A stretch of DNA of 64,000 nucleotides from Tachypleus tridentatus (lineage: Eukaryota; Arthropoda; Merostomata; Xiphosura; Limulidae): assembly GCF_004210375.1 (NCBI RefSeq), contig NC_134833.1, positions 141,910,127 to 141,974,126 on the forward strand, in the 5' to 3' direction. The notes beneath the pieces were generated by a model. The model did no database searches. It was not told the origin of the DNA and saw only the letters and a list, made by a program, of their open reading frames with translations. This document shows positions 1-11,391 of the stretch, in pieces. Position 1 is the stretch's first letter; each line of letters opens with the position of its first letter. The translations under genes and the position numbers were made by a program.

Positions 1-1090
1 AGATGACTCAACAGGCTAAAATACAGCCTTTATTTAAAAACTCTAACGTACAACAAACGAAGATAAAATAGAATGGAAGTAGGACTGAAGTGTACAATGT
101 ATTTAAGTCAAACGCTCGAACGTCACAGTGACTACCGAGCCGACAGACCACCTGGGTATCGCTGGGACAATAATGTATGCTGGTTACAACACAAGTAATT
201 GCAAGTTTCTCGAAAAATTCTTAATTAATCACAAATATATGTTTCTGTTAAAGCTCATCAAAAGACAAACACGTTGTGATATAATGTCTATAAGCACGTC
301 TATTAAATAAAAACACTTAAACAAGAATTGAAATCGTTCCTTTTGTGTTCTAATTATACAAGAAAATACAATATTTTTACTATCTATGATAAAAGAATAT
401 ATTGTTCTTTTACCATAAAGCACCAGCACTATATTAGAGGGCGGTGATAATCTGAAATTTCATGGATTATTGAGGGCTACAAACACAGGTCTAATGAGCC
501 CTGTTGTAAAATCGAGGCTCAGACTAAAGGGAGCGGAGGGTGTTGATGTAAGGCGCGTCTGGATCCGAGCGGCCGGAACCTGTCGTTAACTGTACACTAA
601 ACATACTATATGGTCAGCGCCTTCAGCAGCTAAGGAGAGTAAAGCGTTCGACAATAAAACCGGCTAGACATGCATAAGAACAAATGGCGTAGGAAAACCG
701 CTACAAGCTACACATGGCCTGCCAGATCTAGATCACAGGAGAATACGCTTGAGAGTAATATTTTCGAATTTCATGCTCTGTTCAATCTGTTGTGATAAAA
801 ATTTACTTTATCTTACACTACGTACAAGATGTAGGTAGATTCTGTGATAGTACTTGCAAGCCTTGCATGTATACTTAGACTTAGTGACTGACACTAGCGA
901 ACTATCACCTGGATCGAAAAGTTTAGAAGTACGCCTATATTAAAGATGTACATTTCGACTACTGAAAAAGCCTACATCCAGGACTAATTGTGTAATTCGA
1001 TTGGTAAGAACACGAGAATCACAAGAACAAACACACAATTTGTAGGCCTATGATGCAATAAAACAATTAAACAGAGAAAACTATAGGGGG

Positions 1091-1115
1091 TTCATTATAT
1101 GCACCATATAATGAA
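1091..1115. repeat. Short perfect palindrome (10-bp arms, GCACC loop)
   Basis: TTCATTATAT and ATATAATGAA are exact reverse complements separated by five bases, with G-rich sequence on both outer sides. It could form a hairpin. Nothing nearby suggests a transcript that would use it. Confidence 0.6.
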
Positions 1116-1158
1116 GGGGAGGATGTATATCCCATCCCCCCAGGATCTACGCCCCTGT

Positions 1159-1232
1159 CCATGGGACTTGTGTATCTCTATGAAATTTCGCAAACTCTCA
1201 CCATACATTATAAGTATTTCCACTGACAGTTA
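1159..1232 (+). repeat. Dispersed repeat, copy 1
   Basis: This segment runs from CCATGGGACTTGTGTAT to CACTGACAGTTA and matches 1822-1893 along its length with scattered mismatches. It is probably a fragment of an unidentified transposable element or an old local duplication. Confidence 0.55.
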
Positions 1233-1821
1233 ATGATTCAATAAAGGAACATGAGCATTGAATCGAACATGTTGTCATCATTTATGCGATAAAAATGTGA
1301 CATACAAAGCTAGTTTTATTTGCATGTAATACTATTCAGTAGCAAAACAAATTAATAATCACAAAATAAACAAACAAGTATTACGACTATAGGTTTGGAA
1401 GCGTGTGTTTAGGACACCAGTGAACATCGGTCAAGTTCCTTTCAGCTATCATCTGTCCAGCAGAGTCTAGAAAGAACAAGCAAAATATTCCCGATTCCTG
1501 GTCACACAGTTAAATGTCCCAAGTGAAAATTAAGGTCTGCCTCAAGGGCAGTTCAGGGTGTAAGGTCTTTCTTTCTCCTTTATATAGGTTAGCTAAAACT
1601 GGGGGAAAACGTTCTCGTGGTTAATGACGCTTCCATACATGGCACTGCTAGTAGCAGTTTTCACTTATTTGTACAGTAAAATAGCCATGTTTTTTTAAGG
1701 AATCGTTCAATAACATTCTAATGTATTTCTGTATTTAATCATCTCTTCCACAAAATATTAAGAGTGTCAGTAAAGCATTAACAAAAGCATACTTACTCTG
1801 AAGATCGCGAGAGCACTGAAT

Positions 1822-1893
1822 CCATAGGACTTGTGTATGGAAGACAGTTCGCAACTTTTCAGGATACATTACAAGTATATCTGCTGACAGTTC
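1822..1893 (+). repeat. Dispersed repeat, copy 2
   Basis: Diverged copy of 1159-1232 (CCATAGGACTTGTGTAT through CTGCTGACAGTTCTT). It ends where homology between the two large duplicated blocks begins, so it may mark the left breakpoint of the duplication. Confidence 0.5.
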
Positions 1894-1894
1894 T

Positions 1895-4265
1895 TAAAGT
1901 TATATTTATAAATTATATTAATAAAGATATAATAAAACCTTCAGTATTAAAAATCGTGAAAGTTGGGTACTTGTTGCAAGGACAGAACTTAAAATTCTAC
2001 TGTATGATAAACAAAGGTTTGTTGTATGCATTACAGTTATTTTGATAATTGTCTGGATTTAGGATACCAAAGTGGGAATTTTTTATTGATTTTTGTTTAA
2101 AATTAGAACAAATTGATGACAAAGACCATTATAAAGTAATATATATTGACTCTTTCAAAGTTAGAACGAATTGATGACAAAGAGCGTTATAAAGACCATC
2201 TTTATTGTCTCTGAAGTTAAAACAATTTGACGAGAGTTGAGGGTTGTAACATCTCCATTATCTCTGTAAATCTTAATTGTAGTTAACGACACATCTTTAA
2301 TCAGTAAACTTTAGCTTCTAATCTTTACTTTGTTCCACAGATTTGTTTGATAATACTACTACCCTTACCCTTATTCTTCTGCGGTGATAAGCGAACGCGG
2401 ACTTAAAAGAACCAGTTGGTGGTTTTTGATCTAATGCACTACACGTGAATAAGGGTGTGTTATTTTAAGTAAATATGACACCTAACAGAACATTTAAGTG
2501 TTACTTAATGGTTAATAATATTTGCTAATGTATCTAATTATATTGCTTTTTAAAATACTTATTTATTAGTAAATTTTAGTTATAGATTTTGCTTCGCATT
2601 ATTAACTTAATATAAGTATTTGGGACTAACCTAAATCTCCTAAGCTGGTCTAGCCTCGTGAGATGTTATTGTGATTAAGGCCGAAAATGATACTTTTATA
2701 AAAAAAAGAACGTTAGACAAAGACATAAAATTTATGTCTTATTTGTGCTTATTTATGCTTTATTTGTTTTTTTTTTAGATTCACTCTAAGTAGGTAGCTT
2801 GCTTTGATCTTAAGTTAATATTAATGTAATTTGTATATTGTATGTATCATTAATAACTGTTAGCTTCGGCTGTTATAATCGCAATAATTAATATTTTCAC
2901 TTTTTGGGCGAAATTTTCTGAAAAGACACATTTATCTAAGCCTTCAAAGTCTTATTTTAGAATACCTAAAGACACACTAAGAACAACACAGTTCTGAAGG
3001 ATGCGTTTTCATTTCCATTGTCTTACTAAAATATTTTCATCTTTATTGAAAGTATGTCTAATTCGTTAGCATTTTGAGTCTCGAGTTATTTTATTTACAG
3101 GACTGGTTATGTAAAACTATATTATTCCTCAAAATGTACGAGTATAAATTGGATGTATAAAATGTCTCCTACTACATTCCAGTATCACAGTTTCTGTTTT
3201 CAGTAAGGATTCCCTGTTCAGACTTTACTACTTGACAGGTTGTGGTAAGTATTTGAGAATAATACGAATCTTATTTTATTTATTTGTTGTACCTTGCTAT
3301 GATGGGATTAGTTTTAAGCCTTAGCTACTTGACATCTTTAATAAACTGGTACTATATTAACTACTTAATTTAATTCTTCTTACATGGAGCTTAAACATCA
3401 TAGAACTATTGTTTAAGGAGTTTCAACATCATTATTATTACCGTTTTGTTTTCATCCATGTGTGTGTGTGTTTATCACCAATATTTCTCGAAAACAGTTG
3501 GGTAGATTTAAACGAAAGTTAGTATACACTTGGACTATAACCCAACTTAGAAGTGATTAATATTTGGAGGGCCGATATCAAAGGTAACAGCGAGTTCACG
3601 AAAAAAAATCATATTTGTTACCATGGAGACCGATTTTGTACACTATTTCTGTTTTATATCTTATACAAAAACGAACGGATTTGTTGAAACCATGTAATTA
3701 TATGTGGAATGTTATTACCTATTGTCCGTTGATGTTCATAACGACAAACATTCAGACACGTTTTCAGACACGTTAAGGACCAAATATGGTCAACGCCATT
3801 CAGGTACTGGTATTATTGTTTTAAAAAATCAATATTGTTTTATTATTGACTGAGTTAAAGGTTTTGCGTTGAGCAGGTTACAAAATCGTAATTTAGAATG
3901 CACTTGATTACTGATAAATTTAACGCCATCCTTTTGTTTCGCTTTAAAACATCCTGTACTTATCAATCTGATATAGAAACATTGTTGTATAGCAGCACTA
4001 GGTTGAGTGAGGCCTGTTTATTGGAAAAATAACGTTATTTAAACCAAGCTGTTTCTTTTATAAACAATACAAAACATGGAAACGTACCAACTTGTCGGGA
4101 TTAATATAAAACAGTACACTGAATATTTGGTTTGCGAGTTATTTTTATACTCTTGGTAAACATGATAATGTTTTGTTTATAATAAGAAGCCTTGACTATA
4201 CCATTTCTTTCCAACTTGAGAATGAAAGATTGTTTAGTCTCAGTTGTTAAGTTGGTTAAAAATAA
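1895..4265 (+). repeat. Large direct duplication, copy A, non-coding left segment
   Basis: The segment aligns almost throughout with 10500-13095. It starts at TATATTTATAAATT and runs to the beginning of the AT-rich tandem array. Differences are scattered substitutions and small indels, plus one 278-bp insertion present only in copy B. No recognisable coding sequence lies here. A TATA box and a candidate short exon near 3143-3250 are conserved between the copies and listed separately. Confidence 0.85.
3143..3250 (+). promoter_or_regulatory. Candidate TATA promoter with short first exon (copy A)
   Basis: TATAAATT lies at 3143-3150. About 30 bases downstream a pyrimidine-rich stretch and TTTTCAG (ending 3203) precede a 41-base segment (3204-3244) that ends in a near-ideal splice donor, G|GTAAGTATTT. 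The arrangement resembles a TATA promoter with a short non-coding first exon, or an internal mini-exon. Copy B keeps TATA, acceptor, 41-base spacing and donor (11985-12094). I found no convincing second exon on this strand, so this is a candidate only. Confidence 0.3.
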
Positions 4266-6780
4266 CGATATGGATGTTAGATAGATATAAAATAATGAAA
4301 AAATAGATATATGAAGTTCAGATTGCAAGACGATGAAGAATATAGATCTGGGTGAGAAGTGGTCGGTAATACAATGACGAATAGGAATTTGGGTGTGAAA
4401 TAGTTAGCAAGACGATTAAAAATAGAGATGTGGATGTCAAGCAGTCGGTAAGATAATGCAACATGGAGATGTGAGGGATAAGTAGTTAGAAAATAGGTGA
4501 AGAATAAATATTTGGATGTCAAATAGTTAGCAAGACGATAAAGAATAGAGATGTGGATGTTAAACAGTTAGAACGTAGGTGAAGAAAAATTATGTGGGAG
4601 CCAGATAGTTATCAAAATATGAATAATATATATATGAATTTCAAATAGTAACACGACGAAGAATGGAGATCCGTGTAGTAAGTGGTGGGTAATAGAATAA
4701 AGAAAATAGATTTGGGAGTCTAATAGATAGAAAGACAAGAATAAAGACCTGGATGTCAAGCGGTCGGTAAGATATTGCTAAATGAAGGTGCGAGGGTTAA
4801 ATATTTAGAAAAAAAGGTAAATAATGGAGAATCGGATGTCAACTAATTTGCAAGACGATAAACAAGAGAGATATGGGCGTGATACAGTTAAAAGGTATGT
4901 GAACAATAAAAATATGGAAGCGAGATAGTTATAAAAATATGAAGAGTCGATTGATGAATTTCAAGCAGCTAGACGAAGAAGAGAAGAGATCTGGGTGGGA
5001 AGTGGTGGATAATACAACTAACAGTAGAGTTTTGGGTGTTAATTTCATAGAAGGACAAGAGTGGATATTCGGGTGTCAAATAGTAAGAAATGCGACGAAG
5101 AAGAGAGATTTACATGTCAAATAGTTGAAACGTATGTGAAGAATAACGATATAAAAGTCAGATAGCTACAAGAATATGAAGAATAGATATATGAAGTTCA
5201 AATAGCAAGACGATGAAAAATACAGTACTGGGTAGCAAGTGGTCTTTAATACAAGGAATAGAAATTTGGGTGTTAAATAGAAAGAAGGACAAAAATAGAA
5301 ATTTGTGTGTCAAATAGTTAGCAAGACGATGAAGAACAGAGACCTGGATGTGAAAAGGTCGGTAAGATAATGCAAAATGGAGAACTGAGAAATAAATACT
5401 TAGAAAAAGGTATGAATAGAGTTTCGGATGTCATATAAATAGCAAGGCAATGAAGAATAAAGATATGGATGTCAAAGAGTTAAAAAGTAGATGAACAATA
5501 AAGATGTGGAAGCCAGATGGTTATAAAAATATGAAAAATAGATATATGAATTTCAAATAGCAAGATGAAGAAGAATAGAGATGTGGGTGGAGGTTGTGGG
5601 TAATACATTGAAGAATAGAGATTTGAGTATCAAATAGTTAGGAAGAGGATGTAAAATTGAGAGTTGGATGCCAAGGGGTGGAAACATAATGCAAAATGGA
5701 GATTTAAGGAATAAATATTTAGAAATAAGGTAAGAATAGATATTTCTACATCCATTACTAAGGAAGACGACGAAGAATAGAGACACGGATGTGAAACAAT
5801 TAAAAGTTATGTGAAAAATAAAGATGTGGACGCCAGATTTTTTAAAAAAATGTGAAGGAGAGGTCTATGAATTTCAAATAGTAAAACGAAGAAGAATAGA
5901 AGTATGGATGGGAAGTGATGAGTAATACAACGAAGAATAGAGATTTGGGTGTTAGATATATAGAATGGCAAGAATAGATATTTGAATGTTAAATAGTTAG
6001 GAAAACATTCAAGAATCGAGACGTGGATGTCAAGCATTGAGTAAGATAATGCAAAATGGAAATCGGAGGAATGAATACTTAGTAAAGAGTGTCAATAAAG
6101 ATTTTGATCTCAAATAATCAGCAAGGCAAAAACAAATATAGATGTCAAACAGTTAAAATAAATGGAAAATAAAGATTTGGATGCCATGCCTTTTAAAAAT
6201 ATGAAGATCATATGAATTTGAAATAGAAAGACGAAAAAAAGAATAGAGATGTGGAGTACACAGTTAAAAAATCGTTGAAGAGTAAAGATCTGAATGCCAG
6301 ATTTTTATAAAATCATGAAGAATAGATGTATGATTATAAAATAGCAAGACGAAGAAGAATGGAGATGTGGGTGTTAGATATACAGAAGGAGAAAAATATA
6401 GATTTGGTTGTGAAATAGATAGCAAGACGATGAAGAATAGGGACATTAATAAATAAATAAAGACAATAAATTCTTAGAAAAAAGTTTGAATAGAGATTTG
6501 GAACTCAAATACTTATGAAAGTGTTGAAAAAGAGAGATATGGATGTCAAACAGTTAAAATAAAGGTGAAAAATAAGATTTGCATGACAGATTTTTACAAA
6601 ATATGAACAGATATATGAATTTCAAATAGCAAGACGAAGAATAGAGATGTATGTGGTTGGTAATACAACGAAGAATAGAAATTTGAGTGTTTAAATATAT
6701 ATGGGAGAAGAATGGAGAGTTAGTTGTTGAATAGTTTGAAGAGCATGAAGAATAGAGACTTGGATGTCAAGCGATGTGTA
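4266..6780. repeat. Degenerate tandem array, copy A (higher-order unit about 320-360 bp)
   Basis: The array consists of related 40-50-base words such as GAAGAATAGAGATTTGGGTG, TCAAATAGTTAGCAAGACGA and GATAATGCAAAATGGAGA. The last word recurs near 4454, 5367, 5686 and 6044, with a variant near 4771, giving a higher-order period of about 320-360 bases. Minus-strand frames stay open for up to about 80 residues only because the word lacks stops in one frame; the translations are low-complexity (LFF, YLLF, IFIL) and not protein-like. The array lies just downstream of the minus-strand gene at 7183-7734, and a longer version follows its paralogue. Confidence 0.85.
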
Positions 6781-7182
6781 AGATAATAAAAAATGTGAAT
6801 TTGAGGAAAAAATGCTTAGAAAAACGCTGTAATAATTGTATCAAAGTGTGTGAAGGAAAGTTTTTCGGTTTTAAAGCGAAGTTTGTAATAGGTTTTTTGA
6901 GAAGGAATAGAAATACAGACCGATACACATTTGGTTATGTATGTACATTACGGGTATCGACACTGAATTACAGTAACTGTAGATGAATCTTTCCTTTATT
7001 ACAAAGGAAGCTGTTACGTGGTGCTGTTGAATGAAGTTTCATTAACCAAGGAAAACTTCCGAAACACCAGTTCTTAAATAACGATAAAGAATTGTACAAT
7101 TTTAATTTATACAGATAACACAATTGTTACAAATGAGCGAATGACACCACAATATTTTATTAAAAAGAGTTCATAGTTCTAG
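6781..7182. repeat. 3' flank of the RRRR-repeat gene, duplicated (copy A)
   Basis: This flank matches 20676-21036 in copy B, with most indels being bases missing from copy B. It holds the polyadenylation signal of the minus-strand gene and nothing else recognisable. Confidence 0.8.
7156..7161 (-). terminator. Polyadenylation signal AATAAA
   Basis: TTTATT on the plus strand reads AATAAA on the minus strand, about 22 bases past the stop codon of the repeat gene. It is conserved at 21011-21016 in the duplicate. The predicted 3' untranslated region is therefore very short. Confidence 0.6.
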
Positions 7183-7734
7183 TTAATGACCTTCCGTTGG
7201 AGAAACCGTGGTATCGCCTTCGCCAGCCTCCCGACGCCGACGTTCTACACCTTCCGTTGGAGAAACCGTGGTAGCGCCTTCGCGTGCCTCCCGACGCCGA
7301 CGTTCTGCACCTTCCGTTGGAGAAACCGTGGAAGCGCCTTCGCGTGCCTCCCGACGCCGACGTTCTGCACCTTCCGTTGGAGAAACCGTAGTAGGGCCTT
7401 CGCCAGCCTCCCGACGCCGCCGTTCTACACCTTCTCTTGGAGAGATCGTGATAGCGCCTTCGCCAGTCTCTCGACGCCGCCGTTCTACACCTTCCGTTGA
7501 AGAGACCGTGGTACCGCCTTCGCCAGCCTCCCGACGCCGACGTTCTACACCTTCCGTTGGAGAGACCGTGGTAGCGCCTTCGCCAGCCTCGCGACGCTGA
7601 CGTTCTAAATCACCAGTCATTTGGTTATCGTCCGTAACGAATACCGTGGATGTAGATGGGTCTGTAGGATAAAAATGCAACGACGTGAAGTTAAAATATA
7701 AAAACAAAATTGCTAATACAATCTTACATTCCAT
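7183..7734 (-). CDS. Secreted tandem-repeat protein with seven tetrabasic-site units; candidate multi-copy peptide precursor
   Basis: A 183-residue open frame starts at an ATG with A at -3 and G at +4. Residues 1 to about 20 form a signal peptide (MECK, then a hydrophobic IVLAILFLYFNF core). Residues 21-43 are a Thr/Ser/Asp-rich linker. Then come seven 20-residue units, consensus EGVERRRREAGEGATTVSPT. Basic blocks fit furin-type R-X-R-R sites: RQRR at 45-48 and RRRR at 65-68, 85-88, 105-108, 125-128, 145-148 and 165-168. They would release six 16-residue acidic peptides of the type EAGEGATTVSPTEGVE and a 15-residue C-terminal one. No Gly precedes the basic sites, so amidation is not expected. 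The TTVSPT segments could instead carry O-linked glycans, making it mucin-like. TATA box and AATAAA sit in place, so the gene looks single-exon. The protein family is not one I recognise. Seen: frame, signal, repeats. Inferred: secretion and processing. Confidence 0.75.
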   Translation of the reverse strand: MECKIVLAILFLYFNFTSLHFYPTDPSTSTVFVTDDNQMTGDLERQRREAGEGATTVSPTEGVERRRREAGEGGTTVSSTEGVERRRRETGEGAITISPREGVERRRREAGEGPTTVSPTEGAERRRREAREGASTVSPTEGAERRRREAREGATTVSPTEGVERRRREAGEGDTTVSPTEGH

Positions 7735-8645
7735 CGTTTCGACACTCTAAAATACGTATAGAATAACTAAAACTATAAACATCTCCTTCTTCTCATCTGC
7801 TGGTATTTATACAACTCGTCTTTGATGAATTTTGTCATCTCTGAAATAGCGCATGCTCATAAATATGCCGTAGAGAGAACAGTCCGTATGCATTGTATGA
7901 TAAAGGGAGGTAATGTTGATTGCTGGCCTCTTTCCCTATACATAGGTTCCTCACTATGTGCATATTGGGAATATACTCTAAACAGTATTATAATTATCGT
8001 TGATTGCGTTATGTACGGATGGCACGGACACTAGTTTTAAAGTAATAGAAAACTCATCTAGATTTTCTGATCCACATGTCATGAAAAGTTACATATAGTG
8101 TCTTACCTACCGTAATCGCTCTTTTATAAGAAAGATACACTTTCTATTAACTTATAGAGCGAAATCCTATACATGAGCTTTGACCATTATGTTTATTATA
8201 ATACTATGTTAAAGTCTCGAATCTATAAAATACATTTTACAAACAACTAACCCTCGTATATTATCTTACAAAAATAGTAAACAAACATATACAAGGAAAA
8301 CCAAATCATAGCTCAGTCGATAAGTAGAGCTGGCTACTGAACTTAAAAATAAAAACAAAAAGGATTGAAACTGACAAAACATAGGGACCCAGATTTTGTA
8401 TTCATAAAATATTGTAAATTATTCATAAAAGAAATATTTTAAGGTTGTTTGATTAAAAACTATAATGATTCTAATGAAATTCCGAGATAGCTATACACAA
8501 AGTAGGTGGGTTCCTGATATCAGTCATCCCTTAAATAATGTCTGATTTGAGATTCAGTAAAGGAGAAAGGATTTCAAACGCTTTTAATGTTATTTAATTA
8601 ATAATGTATATTCCATTATTATTAATTACTCCCTGCCAACGATTC
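7735..8645. repeat. Promoter-side flank, duplicated (copy A)
   Basis: This region matches 28930-29916 up to the scaffold gap. Near 8307-8375 is a weak tRNA-promoter-like stretch (AGCTCAGTCGATAAGTAGAGC followed by a degenerate B-box), probably a SINE relic, also kept near 29580. No second gene is visible. Confidence 0.8.
7804..7811 (-). promoter_or_regulatory. TATA box of the RRRR-repeat gene (copy A)
   Basis: TATTTATA on the plus strand reads TATAAATA on the minus strand, about 70 bases upstream of the start codon. Initiation about 30 bases downstream would give a 5' untranslated region of roughly 45 bases. The same box and flanks are kept at 29106-29113 in the duplicate. Confidence 0.6.
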
Positions 8646-9784
8646 ACTAGCTTCTGAACGCAACTTCCAGGAAAATAATAAAATATATTCCAGGAAAACT
8701 ATTACAATTTACTATAACTATAACTCTGAAGAGTTTCTTCAGAAAACAATCTACCTATTGCGTTTAAACACCTAATCCCAAATCCTATGATTGTGTTTGT
8801 TAACTAATTTTCATTTCTTCATGTACTAATTACTCATGTTTGGTTTTTTGTACAATTTTCTTAGTGGTTTACTAACGACAATCTTTTTATTTTACTCTTG
8901 TATGATACTACAGAATGGATCTGCACAACAACCAATGAAGGCCGGCTTTGAAAGTAGCTGCAGACAATATTTGAATGTGATTGGACAGAGAACATTATGT
9001 ACTACTTATTTTATATATATCATGAACAGTGGTGTCTGTCCATCAATATATCTCTATCTTCTGTTTATGGTGGCCTTTCCTCGCGCTGAGTTTGAAAAAA
9101 GCGGATGAAATCAAGGTTCAACATTAACTATTTAAATAACAGTATTAGAGGTATGAATAATGTTGACAACAAACAGGATATTCTACACTAACTTGTTATG
9201 AATTAATAACACTTTCATTCACATATCAACATGTGACATCATGGTATATTTCTGTTGAGTGGTTCTTAGCAGAACACTTCCTATACAAAAATGGAACATC
9301 AAACATAGTAAACTAAAACCCTTTTGACACATCTACTCTAGAGTAGCACACAATCTCACATTTGTTTTTATCACTGGGAGTAAATTGTGTATCCTTTCAA
9401 CTTTAAATGTTTGTTTCTTTGTAGCGTCTATTTGTGTACTTTAATCTAATCAGAAAACATTTTGTGGTTCATTCTATTTTTATATTTCATTAAATATATA
9501 TATATATGTGTATAATAGGTTAAACTCTTATGTACAAAATAGATCCACAGACGACAAACAAAACTTGTCAGATCTAAAACTTGTTGTTCTGAGATATACA
9601 CCAGTGAACCGTTATACACGTGATCGCGAGAAACAATCCTTTATTTATAATCTAGGTACAATTTGTTAACTAGCTTTAAAGGAGAAACTGTCTGTTTTAT
9701 AGCCCAGCTTTGAACATCTGTCTTTTCCCAATGCTATCCTTCACTCATCTGTTTTATATTTCTGTCTTTATTTTCCTTTTCTTT
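8646..9784. other. Spacer, no supported gene
   Basis: A frame from 8836 to 9108 could encode 90 residues with a hydrophobic start, but I recognise no family and do not call it a gene. A pyrimidine-rich stretch ending TACTACAG at about 8911 looks like a splice acceptor without a supporting exon. An AT dinucleotide run sits near 9495-9515. Confidence 0.5.
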
Positions 9785-9785
9785 C

Positions 9786-9903
9786 GGTTCCCCGCTGATA
9801 CATCGGTAAATTTACGGATTTACAACGCTAAAATCAGGCGTTCGACTCTCCTCTGTGGACCCAGCAGATAGTTTGGTGCAGCTTTGCTATAAGAAAACAC
9901 ACG
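9786..9903 (+). mobile_element. tRNA-derived SINE, short type (CCCCGCTGG family)
   Basis: The copy has GTTCCCCGCTGATACATCGG, TTTACAACGCTAAAATCAGG, a TTCGACTCTCCTC B-box-like segment and a tail CTTTGCTATAAGAAAACACAC. The same family is intact inside another SINE at 61226-61360, which defines its boundaries. Confidence 0.7.
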
Positions 9904-10499
9904 TTCTCTTTCGGTTACGTCACATATTTACAACAATTGATTGACGAGTAGTGTTACGCTTTTAACCAATACAAGCTATTAAAGACAACAATAAAATGGA
10001 ACCATTATGTTATTGAATATTTGCGTATAGTAACTAAGGAGACAAGATGTTAAAGTAGGAACCGAACTGTGCGAAGAAAAAGCAAGATTTTGTAGTCGAA
10101 AGTTTCTCACCTTACATTTCATGGGTACTTCGGCCAGTACAATTTGCAGGTGTAAAGTTTTGTATAAATATTTTAAATGTATATTCACATAAGATCGTTA
10201 TATAAATCTGAATTAAATTCTTGAAATGAGAAACAAAAGTCAGACAACAAGTAGGTAACATTCACGTTACTCAACTTCGTGTGAGAGGCTTAATAATTAG
10301 GGTTAGCAAACATGGGGCTGTTTTAGATAGTATGGTACCGAACGATTTAGAAAAAGTGAACATTTTCTAAGAAAAAAGATTCTTTTTACGGCAGTAGAAA
10401 AGTGTTCGGATTGTGCAAATACAAACAACCATTTGTTATATATTAAATGTGCTGCCGTTTAATGAATAAACAACAGTTTTTAAAACTCCATTTCTTATA
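9904..10499. other. Spacer between the two duplicated blocks, no gene seen
   Basis: No coding, RNA or repeat signal is recognisable. Together with 8646-9903 it forms the roughly 1.85-kb unique spacer between the duplication copies. Confidence 0.55.
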
Positions 10500-11113
10500 G
10501 CTATATTTATAAATTTCATCAACAAAGATATAATAAAACCTTCAGAATTAGCAATCGTGAAAGTTGGGTGCTTGTTATAAGGGCAGAACTTAAAATTCTA
10601 CTGTATGATAAACAAAGGTTTGTTGTATGTATTATAGTTATTTTGATAATTGTCTAGAATTAGGATATTAAAGTGGAATTTTATATTGGTTTTGTTTAAA
10701 ATTAGAACAAATTGATGACAAAGACCATTATAAAGTAATCTATATTGACTCGTTTAAAGTTAGAACGAATTGATGACAAAGAGCGTTATAAAGACCATCT
10801 CTATTGTCTCTGAAGTTAAAACAAATTGACGAGAGTTGAGGGTTGTAACATTATCTCCATTATCTCTCTAAATCTTAATTGTAGTTAACGACACATCTTT
10901 TATCAGTAAACTTATGCTTCTAATCTTTACTTTGTTCCACAGATTTGTTTGATAATACTACTACTCTTACCCTTATTCTTCTGCGGTGATAAGCGAACGC
11001 GGACTAAAAAGAACCAGCTGGTGGTTTTTGATCTAATGCACTACACGTGAATATGTGTGTGTTATTTTAAGTAAATATGACACCTAACAGAACATTTAAG
11101 TGTTACTTAATGG

Positions 11114-11391
11114 TCATGTGGGCCATGTAAATTCAAATATTACAAAACGGCAATGATGGCCATAAACATACAAATATTACGTAACGGTAATTCTGGTCAT
11201 ATAAGTTATGTACTGTATTTGAAGTTTTAGAACTGCACGTTCCTGGAGTTTAGGATTATATGAGGTTTTATTAATATATTTTAAACGTGTAGTAAAGTTT
11301 GGTGAAACGAAGAGCGCCTGGAGACAACAGCTAGTACGTTTCGTGTTCCATAAATAACGTGTCCACTTTTATCTTTGTACTGGTAGTCTCG
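11114..11391. mobile_element. Copy-B-specific 278-bp insertion of unknown type
   Basis: In copy A the sequence reads CTTAATGGTTAATAATATT. In copy B it is interrupted after CTTAATGG and resumes at TTAATAATATT. The inserted DNA begins with two to three degenerate direct repeats (GGCCATGTAAATTCAAATATTAC / GGCCATAAACATACAAATATTAC). I found no inverted repeats or poly-A tail, so the class is unknown; loss from copy A is an alternative. Confidence 0.55.

Larger units (their letters stand above)
1..1820. other. Intergenic DNA, no gene seen
   Basis: No reading frame here has codon structure or similarity that I can recognise. The stretch holds a small perfect palindrome and one member of a diverged dispersed repeat pair, both listed separately. 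Everything else looks like ordinary AT-rich intergenic sequence. Confidence 0.6.

Noticed and set aside
7186-7600. Plus-strand frames opposite the copy A gene
   Set aside because: Same shadow effect; the minus frame has a real start, a signal peptide and a stop in place.
8836-9108. 90-residue frame with a hydrophobic start
   Set aside because: No recognisable family, no promoter or polyadenylation signal in place, no duplicated counterpart; likely chance.
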